The notes under the pieces were generated by a model. The model saw only the letters and a list, made by a program, of their open reading frames with translations, was not told where the DNA came from and made no database searches. Source: Crocinitomicaceae bacterium (GTDB taxonomy: Bacteria > Bacteroidota > Bacteroidia > Flavobacteriales_D > Sanyastnellaceae). Taken from it: a stretch of 6,917 bases of DNA. The translations under genes were made by a program, and so were the position numbers. Position 1 is the first letter of the stretch. Each line of letters opens with the position of its first letter. The stretch spans positions 1 through 6,917 of the forward strand of contig JADLBA010000031.1 of NCBI GenBank assembly GCA_020848015.1, in the 5' to 3' direction. Shown here one piece after another: positions 1-6,443 of this stretch.

Positions 1-816
1 ATAAGTAGTGCGGCCTGCGCTCAGGGCGATACCTCCCCCGCTAAACAAACCAATACCCGGGTGGAACAAGATACCATCATACTCGGAAAAGCAAAGGTTA
101 TTCTCCTCAATGATGAAAACGATTCAACAGACGTTGCCTGGGAAGATAAAGAGCGCGATACAAAATTAGAAAACACACACTGGGCGGGACTCGACATCGG
201 GGTGAACTTGCTGGTAAATAAAAACAACAAAACCGATCTCGGCTCTGATAATAAATGGTTAGAACAAGATTATGCACGCTCACTGAGCTTTCGCTTTAAC
301 TTAGTAGAACAGAAGATACGATTGTACAAGGACTATGTGGGTATTCTTGTCGGCGGTGGAATCTCCTATAACAGCTATGGCCTCAAAAACAATGTAGAGG
401 TAGTCAGCAATTCAGAAGAGGCCCCCGACAGCACTTTCGGTGTATTCGTCCCCGATACCCTTCGCAACTTCACAAAAAATAAACTTCGCGTCGCTTACCT
501 CCATATACCACTGATGCTCGAATTTAACACGAGTATTGATCCTGAAAAATCATTCCACATTGCTGCCGGTATTATCGGCGGATGGAAGATTGGAAGTATG
601 ACAAAACAAAAATTCGATCAGGACGACAGTGCGGTTAAACTCGCCGTTCGCGACGACTTCAACCTCACACCGTTTACACTCGATCTTTCCGCACGTATCG
701 GGTACAAAAATTTTACCCTCTTTGCTACCTATGGTATCACTCCGCTGTTTCAGAATAACAGGGGAGCGGAGATATATCCGGTAACTCTCGGCCTTTCTTT
801 CATTCCCTTTGGTTGA
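1..816 (+). CDS. Outer-membrane beta-barrel protein (PorT/PF13568-like), 5'-truncated by the window edge
   Basis: The reading frame is open from the first base to a TGA at 814-816, giving 271 visible residues. The first codons read ISSAACAQGDTS, which looks like the end of a signal peptide cut at ACA|QG. The true start is therefore upstream of the window, and the GTG at 61 is an internal Val codon. After a polar, acidic segment comes alternating amphipathic sequence typical of beta strands (WAGLDIGVNLL, YVGILVGGGISYNSYG, LRVAYLHIPLMLEFN, FTLDLSARIGY, FTLFATYGITPLF) and a final strand YPVTLGLSFIPFG. The 'YLHIPLMLEF' strand and the terminal strand are characteristic of Bacteroidota PF13568-type barrels of the outer membrane. 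The ligand or role cannot be told from sequence. I have an unverified recollection that similar proteins, with an acidic 'DTIILGKAKVILL'-like lead-in, often sit next to ECF sigma-factor genes, but the upstream gene is not visible here. Confidence 0.85.
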   Translation: MSSAACAQGDTSPAKQTNTRVEQDTIILGKAKVILLNDENDSTDVAWEDKERDTKLENTHWAGLDIGVNLLVNKNNKTDLGSDNKWLEQDYARSLSFRFNLVEQKIRLYKDYVGILVGGGISYNSYGLKNNVEVVSNSEEAPDSTFGVFVPDTLRNFTKNKLRVAYLHIPLMLEFNTSIDPEKSFHIAAGIIGGWKIGSMTKQKFDQDDSAVKLAVRDDFNLTPFTLDLSARIGYKNFTLFATYGITPLFQNNRGAEIYPVTLGLSFIPFG

Positions 817-884
817 GCTATTAGCACTGTACACCTGTATGCCTGTCATTCAGCAAACACTGTTCTTCACCAAAGGCCATATAT

Positions 885-904
885 GTTTTTTACTCAGAAA
901 AAAT
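885..904. terminator. Weak A/T-only hairpin between convergent genes, possible bidirectional terminator
   Basis: The 98-nt gap between the convergent stops at 816 and 915 holds T6 (886-891), the loop ACTCAG, then A6 (898-903), with a possible G-U pair at 885/904. The stem can form in RNA from either strand and lies where both transcripts would have to end. It has no G/C pairs, so it is weak as an intrinsic terminator. No better hairpin is visible in the gap. Confidence 0.25.
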
Positions 905-914
905 TACACGTATT

Positions 915-1634
915 CTATGCTGCTACAACCTCTTCTTCGTGAAGCAATTCCTCACCTCTGTATTTCAAAAACACCTGTGCTACGGCTAATACATCTTTTC
1001 TGCAATAATTTTCAATCCTGTTGAGATCGTTTTCTTCATAATAAACCTGCCTTACCATACTTCCATCAATATCGTCTTTCGGCGTGGGAATGCCCATGAT
1101 TTTAGCCAGCAGCTTCAGCGAGGTATAATGCTTATAGTCGCCAAATTTCCACAATTCCATGGTGTCTATGTGTGGAATTTCCCAAGGTTTTTTTCCGGCG
1201 AGATCGAGCATTCGTGGAAGCGGAATACCATTTACCAGCATTCGGCGCGACAGATAGGGCAGGTCGAATTCTCTGCCATTATGTGCACATAAGATTCGAA
1301 ACGGATGATTGTAGTGCGATTCGAGCAATCCTGCAAATCCTGTAAGCAGTTCTTTTTCATCATCACCAAAAAAAGAGGTGCATCTGAAAATCCGGCTACC
1401 TGCCCGCTGTGAAAGGTAGCCTGCACTCACACAGATCACTTTTCCAAACTCAGCATAAATACCCGCCTGGAAATAACTCTCAGGAATATCAATGCTGTCT
1501 TTTTCACGAAAAAAACGCGATTTTTCAATCCACAGTTGCTGGTACTCTTCATCTAACTCATTGAATGAAGCGGCCTGTGGAACGGTTTCAATATCAATGA
1601 AGAGAACTGCTTCAGGATGAATATGGTTGAGCAT
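915..1634 (-). CDS. Stand-alone PolB-like DEDDy 3'-5' exonuclease (PF10108-type, RNase H fold)
   Basis: This 239-aa cytoplasmic protein has all motifs of the DEDDy exonuclease group. Exo I is FIDIET (D14, E16). Exo II is HNGREFDLPYL (H118, N119, with D124 as the metal ligand). Exo III is YCRKD (Y210, D214), the YxxxD form that defines the 'y' subgroup. HIDTMELWKFGDYK (156-169) and DDIDGSMV (187-194) match the conserved middle of the predicted PolB-related exonuclease family. There is no polymerase domain, and the length fits a single exonuclease domain. The family is expected to remove nucleotides 3' to 5' with two metal ions; the true substrate, DNA or RNA, is unknown. The ATG at 1634 begins 12 codons before motif I and has no Shine-Dalgarno sequence. 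The gene is the last of three on this strand, 58 nt after the small protein, so it may share a transcript or have its own promoter in that A/T-rich gap. Confidence 0.9.
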   Translation of the reverse strand: MLNHIHPEAVLFIDIETVPQAASFNELDEEYQQLWIEKSRFFREKDSIDIPESYFQAGIYAEFGKVICVSAGYLSQRAGSRIFRCTSFFGDDEKELLTGFAGLLESHYNHPFRILCAHNGREFDLPYLSRRMLVNGIPLPRMLDLAGKKPWEIPHIDTMELWKFGDYKHYTSLKLLAKIMGIPTPKDDIDGSMVRQVYYEENDLNRIENYCRKDVLAVAQVFLKYRGEELLHEEEVVAA

Positions 1635-1692
1635 AGTATCCGGTATTATAAAAAAATTACTGTAAAAAAATGCGTTGTTTCTATTGCTATTC

Positions 1693-2097
1693 CTACTGAA
1701 AAAGCATTCCCTCTTTTTCTAATACAGGAAGTATATGCAATTTTCCCTTCTCGAGTTCCTGCTGTGTAACCATTATTTTTTTTTCATAAAGTAAACTCCC
1801 GATATAGTAGCTCACCCAATAGCGGTGACTGGTCGTGAGCGACTCACTGACGAGTACCTCAAACTGTCTGGCGCTCAGCGCGGGCAAAGCAGGAAGCATA
1901 AAACGCACCGGTGCAGTTGTCTTTTCATTGCTCTCTTTACCTGTTGTCATGCCCTGCGCCTGAATCAGTACCGTATCCACCGGAACCGGGTTCAGGTTGA
2001 TGAAGAAAACTTGCCAGTGATCCTTTTCGTTACCGGCTGCCGGGACGATTGCAATGGCAATATCTTTTGCGTCGGGTAAGATGATGTCTCTTTTCAC
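1693..2097 (-). CDS. Small conserved-looking hypothetical protein, 134 aa
   Basis: I do not recognise a named function. The protein starts MKRDIILPDAKDIAIAIVP and has no signal peptide or membrane segment, so it is probably cytoplasmic. Alternating hydrophobic runs suggest a mostly beta fold (DIAIAIVPA, WQVFFINLNPVPVDTVLIQAQG, YWVSYYIGSLLYEKKIMV, KLHILPVL). The pattern 'xVFFINxNPxPVDTVLIxAQG ... ARQFEVL ... HRYWVSYYIG ... LPVLEKEGMLF' resembles a small protein I remember as widespread in Bacteroidota and sometimes mislabelled as a phenylalanyl-tRNA synthetase subunit; this is from memory and unchecked. There are no aminoacyl-tRNA synthetase motifs. The GTG start at 2097 is the first usable start after an in-frame stop at 2110-2112. 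It has a good GGAG seven nt upstream and lies 2 nt after the hydrolase stop, so translation is probably coupled to that gene. Confidence 0.82.
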   Translation of the reverse strand: MKRDIILPDAKDIAIAIVPAAGNEKDHWQVFFINLNPVPVDTVLIQAQGMTTGKESNEKTTAPVRFMLPALPALSARQFEVLVSESLTTSHRYWVSYYIGSLLYEKKIMVTQQELEKGKLHILPVLEKEGMLFQ

Positions 2098-2099
2098 CG

Positions 2100-3266
2100 T
2101 TATTCTCCACTAAGCATGACAGCAGCATCAAGGTATTCAAACAGGTCAACAGGTATATGATCTTTTTTTTCAGCGCACTGTTGATGCCCAAGCCTTACAA
2201 CTATCAATTCCTTTTCAGGAAGAACAATAATGTACTGCCCCCGCAATCCCCGGCAGGAAAAGAAATCCATTCCCTTGTATTTTCCAAGCCACCAGTGCAG
2301 CCCGTACCAGGTACACCGCTCTCCACCGGAATCGGGAATGTTATTGGGCACTAAGCACTCATCCACAAATGATGGGCTGAGTACCGTATCATTTCCAAGA
2401 ATACCCCGGTGTTCATAGAGCATTCCAATTCGCGCAAAATCACGTGCAGTAGCATAAAACCCTGAAAATGTTTTTTCTAATCCATTTTCGCTGTCAATAT
2501 TCCAGTACGCAGGGTGCTCCGCACCGATACACGACCAAAATTTTTGGAAGAAATATTCGGAGGGAGACTTTCCTGTTGCCTGTTTTATGATAAGTCCTAG
2601 CAGAACAGTATTTCCCCCTTCATACACCCAGAGAGTTCCAGGAGTTTTTTCAACATTGAACTTCATTGTTTCATCTTCGAGGTGGTGGCCATAATAAGCC
2701 TTGGCCATATAACCAAAAGGGCTGCTGTAACTTTCGCCGAAAGGAATACCACTGGCCATCTGAAGCAAATGCCGGATCGTCAGCTCGCCATTTTTTCCCT
2801 CCCTGAAATGGGGTAAAAAATCTCCTACCCGTTGATCGAGGCTGTTGATAAAACCCTCTTCAACGGCTTTACCGATCATCATCGCGGTAAAACTCTTAGC
2901 CATCGAAAAAGAATTAGAGTGAGTGGTATCGGTGTAGCCGCGCCAATATTTTTCAAATATCAATGAATCGCGTTTATAAACAAGAAGCGCCGTAGTTTCA
3001 AGAGAATCGGATTTTTTTTCTGTCCCCTGATCGAGTTGTCGCAGGTTGTAATTTCTATGAATGGCAACAGGCTCCGGCATATCAGCAAGTATCTTCCGGG
3101 AAATGACCAGCGACAGATCATCAATATCCGGCTTGGATTTTCCAATGAGGTAGGTGTTCTTCATACCATAAAGAATATGTTGATTACCGGTCAACAGAAG
3201 GGCGAGGACTGCCACTCCTATCAGAGCCACGAGGCCAATTAGAAAGCGTTTGATAAATCGTAACAT
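2100..3266 (-). CDS. Membrane-anchored serine hydrolase of the beta-lactamase class C / penicillin-binding-protein fold
   Basis: From the ATG at 3266 the protein has 388 residues. Residues 1-27 form a basic start and a long hydrophobic segment (RFLIGLVALIGVAVLALLL), either an uncleaved membrane anchor or a signal peptide, so the catalytic domain is expected in the periplasm. The serine-beta-lactamase-fold motifs are in order: SMAK (S121 nucleophile, K124 base), a VYEGGN segment (Y215, N219) at the YxN position followed by TVLLGLIIKQATG, and RGLRGQYIIVLP (339-350) at the KTG/HxG position. FARIGMLY and WYGLHWW are also typical. This layout fits esterases, peptidases and 6-aminohexanoate-dimer-hydrolase-like proteins better than true beta-lactamases, and the substrate is unknown. 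The frame stays open upstream for 59 codons to 3443, but that part would overlap the divergent TPR gene and put a second odd hydrophobic stretch before the anchor. I therefore chose 3266. It is first of three genes on this strand. Confidence 0.9.
   Translation of the reverse strand: MLRFIKRFLIGLVALIGVAVLALLLTGNQHILYGMKNTYLIGKSKPDIDDLSLVISRKILADMPEPVAIHRNYNLRQLDQGTEKKSDSLETTALLVYKRDSLIFEKYWRGYTDTTHSNSFSMAKSFTAMMIGKAVEEGFINSLDQRVGDFLPHFREGKNGELTIRHLLQMASGIPFGESYSSPFGYMAKAYYGHHLEDETMKFNVEKTPGTLWVYEGGNTVLLGLIIKQATGKSPSEYFFQKFWSCIGAEHPAYWNIDSENGLEKTFSGFYATARDFARIGMLYEHRGILGNDTVLSPSFVDECLVPNNIPDSGGERCTWYGLHWWLGKYKGMDFFSCRGLRGQYIIVLPEKELIVVRLGHQQCAEKKDHIPVDLFEYLDAAVMLSGE
2104..2109 (-). promoter_or_regulatory. 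Shine-Dalgarno sequence TGGAGA for the small hypothetical gene
   Basis: On the minus strand TGGAGA lies inside the last codons of the serine hydrolase gene, with 7 nt between GGAG and the GTG at 2097. It supports that GTG as the true start. It stands out because no other start in this window has a comparable purine-rich site, as is usual in Bacteroidota. Confidence 0.6.
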
Positions 3267-3383
3267 GGAAGCACAATTATGATACAGCAGGCAGTAAAGG
3301 AAATAAAAAGAAAGACAGGAAGGGAAAAAATAGTATGCTATAAATACAACCTTTGCTGTTAAAAAGCAGTAGAAACCAACGGA
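3267..3383. other. Divergent intergenic region between hydrolase and TPR genes
   Basis: These 117 A/T-rich nt must hold the promoters for both flanking genes. I see no full match to the Bacteroidota TAnnTTTG -7 element on either strand. The closest on the + strand is AACCTTTG at 3348-3355 (one mismatch), 28 nt before the TPR start and without a clear -33 TTG. On the - strand TAATTGTG lies within 20 nt of the hydrolase start, also with one mismatch. Both are weak. Confidence 0.3.
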
Positions 3384-4235
3384 ATGCCCCTGCATAAACT
3401 TCTTTATATTCTTTTTATGTTGCCCCTGACAGCGCACGGTCAAACGGGGATTGACCCCCTTTATTCAATGTATAAATCGGGAAACTATGAGACAGCAATT
3501 CAGCAGGCAGATGTCTTTTTGAAAGAAAATCCAGATCATCCGGAGGCACTTAAAATCAAGGCAGACTGTTATCAGAAAATGATGGAATACGATCTGGCAT
3601 TAGCAAACTATGACCGCGCCAGGCTGAGTGGCTATAAGCAAAGCGGTATATACCTGAACAGGGGAATATGCAAGCTGTCAATGGATATGACCGAAGAGGC
3701 GCGGATTGATCTTGTCACCTACATTTCCAAAGAGCCAGAGGATGCGAAAGGATATTATTGGATGGGAACGCTCGAATACCTGAATCTCGACAACAAAGCA
3801 AGCCTTCGCTACCTCAACGAAGCATTGCTTCTCGACAGTACCTATTCTGATGCATATTACCTGAGGGCCGCTAACTACATTGAGCAGAAGAAGAATCTCT
3901 TTGCGATGGATGACTTTGAAATGGCCTACCGTTTTAATCCGCAACTCTACCGGGCAAAAATGAATATGGCGGTGATTCTGCTCGATATGGGGAATTACAA
4001 TGCCTCTCTCGAACTCCTTTCGGAACTCCAATTAGAAGACATTGACTTTGTAGCCGAAGTTCTGTATTACCGTGGCGAAACGCTTTTTATGATGCATGAC
4101 TCCGAAGGTGCCTGTAAAGACTGGAAAGAGGCCGCTGTATCTGGCGATAGAGACGCGCAGGAAAACTATCAGCGCCTCTGCCTGAACCGCGAGGGAAAGC
4201 CGCGCTTCAAGCGTAGAAGCTATGGACAGTTCTGA
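3384..4235 (+). CDS. Secreted tetratricopeptide-repeat (TPR) protein, 283 aa
   Basis: The protein starts MPLHKLLYILFMLPLTAHG|Q, a short signal peptide with a likely cut before Gln20, so it should be periplasmic or outer-membrane associated. The mature part is almost all helical repeats: TPR-like units begin near residues 25, 55, 89, 123, 157 and 191, with signature pieces such as 'GNYETAIQQADVFLKENPDHPEAL', here split as GNYETAIQQ (33-41) and NPDHPEALKIKADCY (49-63), then 'LALANYDRA' (71-79), 'YYWMGTLEYL' (124-133) and 'AYYLRAANYIEQKKNLFAMDDF' (157-178, key A163, Y165). The last repeat ends with ACKDWKEAAVSGDRDAQENY, a common ending of Bacteroidota TPR proteins. It has no catalytic domain, so a scaffold or protein-binding role is likely; the partner is unknown. 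The ATG at 3384 is the first start after an in-frame TAA at 3360. No neighbour on this strand is close enough for an operon. Confidence 0.92.
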   Translation: MPLHKLLYILFMLPLTAHGQTGIDPLYSMYKSGNYETAIQQADVFLKENPDHPEALKIKADCYQKMMEYDLALANYDRARLSGYKQSGIYLNRGICKLSMDMTEEARIDLVTYISKEPEDAKGYYWMGTLEYLNLDNKASLRYLNEALLLDSTYSDAYYLRAANYIEQKKNLFAMDDFEMAYRFNPQLYRAKMNMAVILLDMGNYNASLELLSELQLEDIDFVAEVLYYRGETLFMMHDSEGACKDWKEAAVSGDRDAQENYQRLCLNREGKPRFKRRSYGQF

Positions 4236-4253
4236 CGAAATTACGAAACATCA

Positions 4254-5858
4254 TTATTTTTTTTGCCACCGGAGTTTCTTTTCCCAGTTAGCGCGCACTG
4301 AAATTTTTTCGGGGAAAATCCACACCTTCTCCGGCTGAACGTTTTCTTTATACGACCCGGTATCCCAACGGAAGTTTACATTTTCATCTGCAATTATTCG
4401 CGCAGTGTACTCGCCCGGCACAAGGTCGCGGATGACCAAGTACTTCGCTCCTTCCGGCACAATACTGCGGTAAACAACCTGTGATCGCACATTCTCCAGT
4501 TCGAACAGCAGGTGATGGTCTGCCCATTCTTCGCTGAATTCGAAACTCAGCAATCCTAAATCCTCCGGCCGGTAAACAGAAAATGCACTCCTGAGTGTAT
4601 CGTTCGTGATGCCGGAGCCATTGACGAATGCTCCCGGCAATAACGAGAGAGAATAATTGATCCCCGTCTGCCAGCTCCCTTCTACTAAAAAACGGGCAGG
4701 CCAAAGAGTATCTCTATATACTGCGACATCCACGGCAGTGGTATCGTTCAGCACTCTCAGCGCACCCGCATCCGCTATTTCTACCCAACCATCTGCCATC
4801 AGTAAAAGTGGTTCTCCGCTTCTGATTTTTTTCCCGAATCCGGGTTGAAATGACCACGATTCCTTTTGTCGCTCACTCAGAAAGGGAATATCGAGCGTAT
4901 CGAGTACACTGTCGCGCCAGCTCAATTCTACCGGCACTGTGCCATCACCGGCCTTTCCCATCAGCCATACAAAAACAGAATCTTCCGCAAGATTAAAAGA
5001 GGTCTCCGCTGAAATTGTTTGCTGCCCTAACAATCGCACTGCTGGAAGCCCTAAATAATGACGAAAAGGGAAGGAAAGAATTCCAAGAGAATCAGTGTGG
5101 TATTCTGGAACGAACGGTCGTTCGGTTTTATTTTTACTGAGGAAAATACGATGGGAAGCAGCGAGACTGTCGTTGGGTTCGGCTCTCACGGAATCAGGGG
5201 CATAACCAAATTCTTCATCTCCATCGAGATGGTAATTGCCGTCACCATCGTCTAATACCACTAACTGGTAATCGCCGGGAGCGAGATAAGGAATTTCAAA
5301 TGTCCCATCTTTTTTCACCCGGCTGAAATAGGCAGGCCGATCATCAAAAACATGGGTCTTCGCCATATCGCGGTAAAGGATGGCTCTTGCTCCTTCGGCG
5401 GGTAACCCCGTCCAGGCAATAGTGGCAACACCTTTTATCACCATAGAATCAATAGCACTTCCGGTGGAAACAACATACGTCAGGGGTGTGATATTTCCCT
5501 CATTGATGTCGGTGATCGCATCGCCAAAATTAAATGTATAGGTAGTGTTCTCTTCCAGCGGCTCCTGCAATTCAACAATGACACTTTTTCTTTTCACGTG
5601 TGCCTTGACAGGTCTTTTCAAGGGCGGAGAGACGATGAGTTCCTGGTTTATATTATTTAGTTGGACATATTCATCAAAATCTATTTTGAAAGAAGATGAA
5701 GTGAACCCTGTAGAAAGTGAAGGGGGTTCCACCAGCAGAGGTCTTGCCGGAGTTTCATCTTTTTTTCCTCCGTCGAGGCCCCTGATTTGAGCACATGACA
5801 TCATCAGCAAGCACAGTGCTGCAACTCCAGCGGAAAAGTATAGTGGTCTTTTTTTCAC
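4254..5858 (-). CDS. Ig-like-domain lipoprotein (SbsA/Big_5-type N-terminal domain), 534 aa
   Basis: The N-terminus has basic residues, a hydrophobic core and LLMMSC (C22), a lipobox with Met at -3, so the protein is probably lipid-anchored. Residues 30-130 match the Ig-like domain of Bacteroidota lipoproteins: GGKKDETP (30-37), FKIDFDEYVQLNN, ELIVSPPL (73-80), LEENTTYTFNFGDAITDINEGN split as TTYTFNFGDAI (105-115) and TDINEGN (116-122). Residues 140-220 look like a carboxypeptidase-regulatory-like beta domain (GTFEIPYLAPGDYQLVVLDD) ending in an Asp-rich loop, DGDGNYHLDGDEEFGYAPDS. A related shorter unit recurs at the C-terminus: LVPGEYTARIIADENVNFRW then DTGSYKENVQPEKV. The middle is beta-rich without known motifs. 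No enzyme motif is present; a structural or surface role is inferred. The start is GTG at 5858, inside the msrC stop (GTGA overlap), so it is probably translated by coupling. Its stop lies 18 nt from that of the convergent TPR gene. Confidence 0.9.
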   Translation of the reverse strand: MKKRPLYFSAGVAALCLLMMSCAQIRGLDGGKKDETPARPLLVEPPSLSTGFTSSSFKIDFDEYVQLNNINQELIVSPPLKRPVKAHVKRKSVIVELQEPLEENTTYTFNFGDAITDINEGNITPLTYVVSTGSAIDSMVIKGVATIAWTGLPAEGARAILYRDMAKTHVFDDRPAYFSRVKKDGTFEIPYLAPGDYQLVVLDDGDGNYHLDGDEEFGYAPDSVRAEPNDSLAASHRIFLSKNKTERPFVPEYHTDSLGILSFPFRHYLGLPAVRLLGQQTISAETSFNLAEDSVFVWLMGKAGDGTVPVELSWRDSVLDTLDIPFLSERQKESWSFQPGFGKKIRSGEPLLLMADGWVEIADAGALRVLNDTTAVDVAVYRDTLWPARFLVEGSWQTGINYSLSLLPGAFVNGSGITNDTLRSAFSVYRPEDLGLLSFEFSEEWADHHLLFELENVRSQVVYRSIVPEGAKYLVIRDLVPGEYTARIIADENVNFRWDTGSYKENVQPEKVWIFPEKISVRANWEKKLRWQKK

Positions 5859-6346
5859 TCGCGGGGTAAGGCTGCAATCAGAGCAGTTACCTGCTCTAAG
5901 TATAAGCGATCAGTTTCATCAAAATCATTCCGGAAGATACTGTCAATATCGAGTACACCTAAGATTTTATTTTCTGTTGAATAGATCGGAACGGCGATTT
6001 CAGATCGCGATAATGCACTGCAGGCAATGTGTCCGGGAAATGCATCTACATCAGGAACAATCAGGGTCTGTTTGCTTTCCCACGCTGAACCGCACACTCC
6101 TTTTCCTTTTTGGATTCTGGTACAAGCAACCGGTCCCTGAAACGGGCCTAAAACCAACTCATTCTTTTTGACAAAATAAAGACCGATCCAAAAAAAGTTC
6201 AGTCCTTCCTTCAACGCGGCAATAATATTGGAAACATTGGCAATAAAATCAGGTTCACCTTCTGTCAGGCTTCTGATCTGAGGAAGCAATGCCTCATATA
6301 CCGCCCGGCGGTCTGCATCAACGGGAATGCGAAGATTTTCTTCCAT
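5855..6346 (-). CDS. msrC: Free methionine-(R)-sulfoxide reductase (fRMsr), GAF fold
   Basis: From the ATG at 6346 the protein has 163 residues, the normal length of this single-GAF enzyme. It reduces free L-methionine-(R)-sulfoxide in the cytoplasm, with electrons from thioredoxin, and so repairs oxidised methionine. The signature stretches are FFWIGLYFVK (51-60), LGPFQGPVACTRI (66-78), GKGVCGSAWE (81-90), LIVPDVDAFPGHIACSALS (95-113) and EIAVPI (116-121). The three family cysteines are all present, C75, C85 and C109, with spacings of 10 and 24 that match Cys84/94/118 of the E. coli enzyme; C109 would be the nucleophile. Acidic residues E116, D133 and D135 fit the substrate-binding set. The frame is open upstream to an ATG at 6430, but those 28 residues (LSLFMSTALRYLCAA) are unlike the family, so MEENLRIP is the preferred start. 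The gene is first of two on this strand, overlapping the lipoprotein gene by 4 nt. Confidence 0.95.
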   Translation of the reverse strand: MEENLRIPVDADRRAVYEALLPQIRSLTEGEPDFIANVSNIIAALKEGLNFFWIGLYFVKKNELVLGPFQGPVACTRIQKGKGVCGSAWESKQTLIVPDVDAFPGHIACSALSRSEIAVPIYSTENKILGVLDIDSIFRNDFDETDRLYLEQVTALIAALPRE

Positions 6347-6353
6347 AGCGGCA

Positions 6354-6361
6354 CAAAGGTA
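6354..6361 (-). promoter_or_regulatory. Candidate Bacteroidota -7 promoter element TACCTTTG upstream of msrC
   Basis: Read on the minus strand, TACCTTTG is an exact match to TAnnTTTG and ends 7 nt before the chosen msrC ATG at 6346. Transcription from it would begin only a few nt before the ATG, or at it. I see no TTTG or TTG at the usual -33 distance. A six-base match of this kind is expected a few times by chance in both strands of a window this size, so the call is weak. Confidence 0.3.
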
Positions 6362-6443
6362 ACGCAGGGCAGTTGACATGAATAGGGAGAGAAAATTTTC
6401 TGTCTCTGCGCCAGTAACAATTGGCAACATTCGTTAAATCAAC

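Noticed and set aside
61..63. GTG as the start of the outer-membrane protein
   Set aside because: The frame is open to the window edge and the upstream codons encode the end of a signal peptide, which an exported barrel needs.
550..1024. Antisense and convergent-gap ORFs of 71-99 codons around the end of the barrel gene
   Set aside because: They overlap a well-supported gene or the exonuclease C-terminus, have odd compositions and no domain-like pattern, and are best read as shadows.
1650..1655. TATAAT-like sequence before the exonuclease gene
   Set aside because: Bacteroidota primary sigma factors mainly use TAnnTTTG rather than TATAAT, and the sequence sits in a run of T and A residues, so the match carries little weight.
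915..3266. Hydrolase, small protein and exonuclease as a possible defence or toxin module
   Set aside because: There is no sensor, helicase, nucleotide-cyclase, toxin or transfer signature, the neighbours are ordinary, and each enzyme belongs to a broad chromosomal family. Adjacency alone does not support a new system.
3267..3443. 59-codon upstream extension of the serine hydrolase frame
   Set aside because: It overlaps the divergent TPR gene's signal peptide region, has a cysteine- and aromatic-rich composition unlike the family, and would place extra hydrophobic sequence before a normal N-terminal anchor that already begins at the ATG at 3266.
5977..6171. Plus-strand ORF inside msrC
   Set aside because: It lies entirely within a gene whose identity is certain from three catalytic cysteines.
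6347..6430. Longer msrC starts (ATG at 6430 or 6379)
   Set aside because: The extra residues do not resemble the family, and the start at 6346 gives the expected length and N-terminus. The longer starts have no ribosome-binding site.
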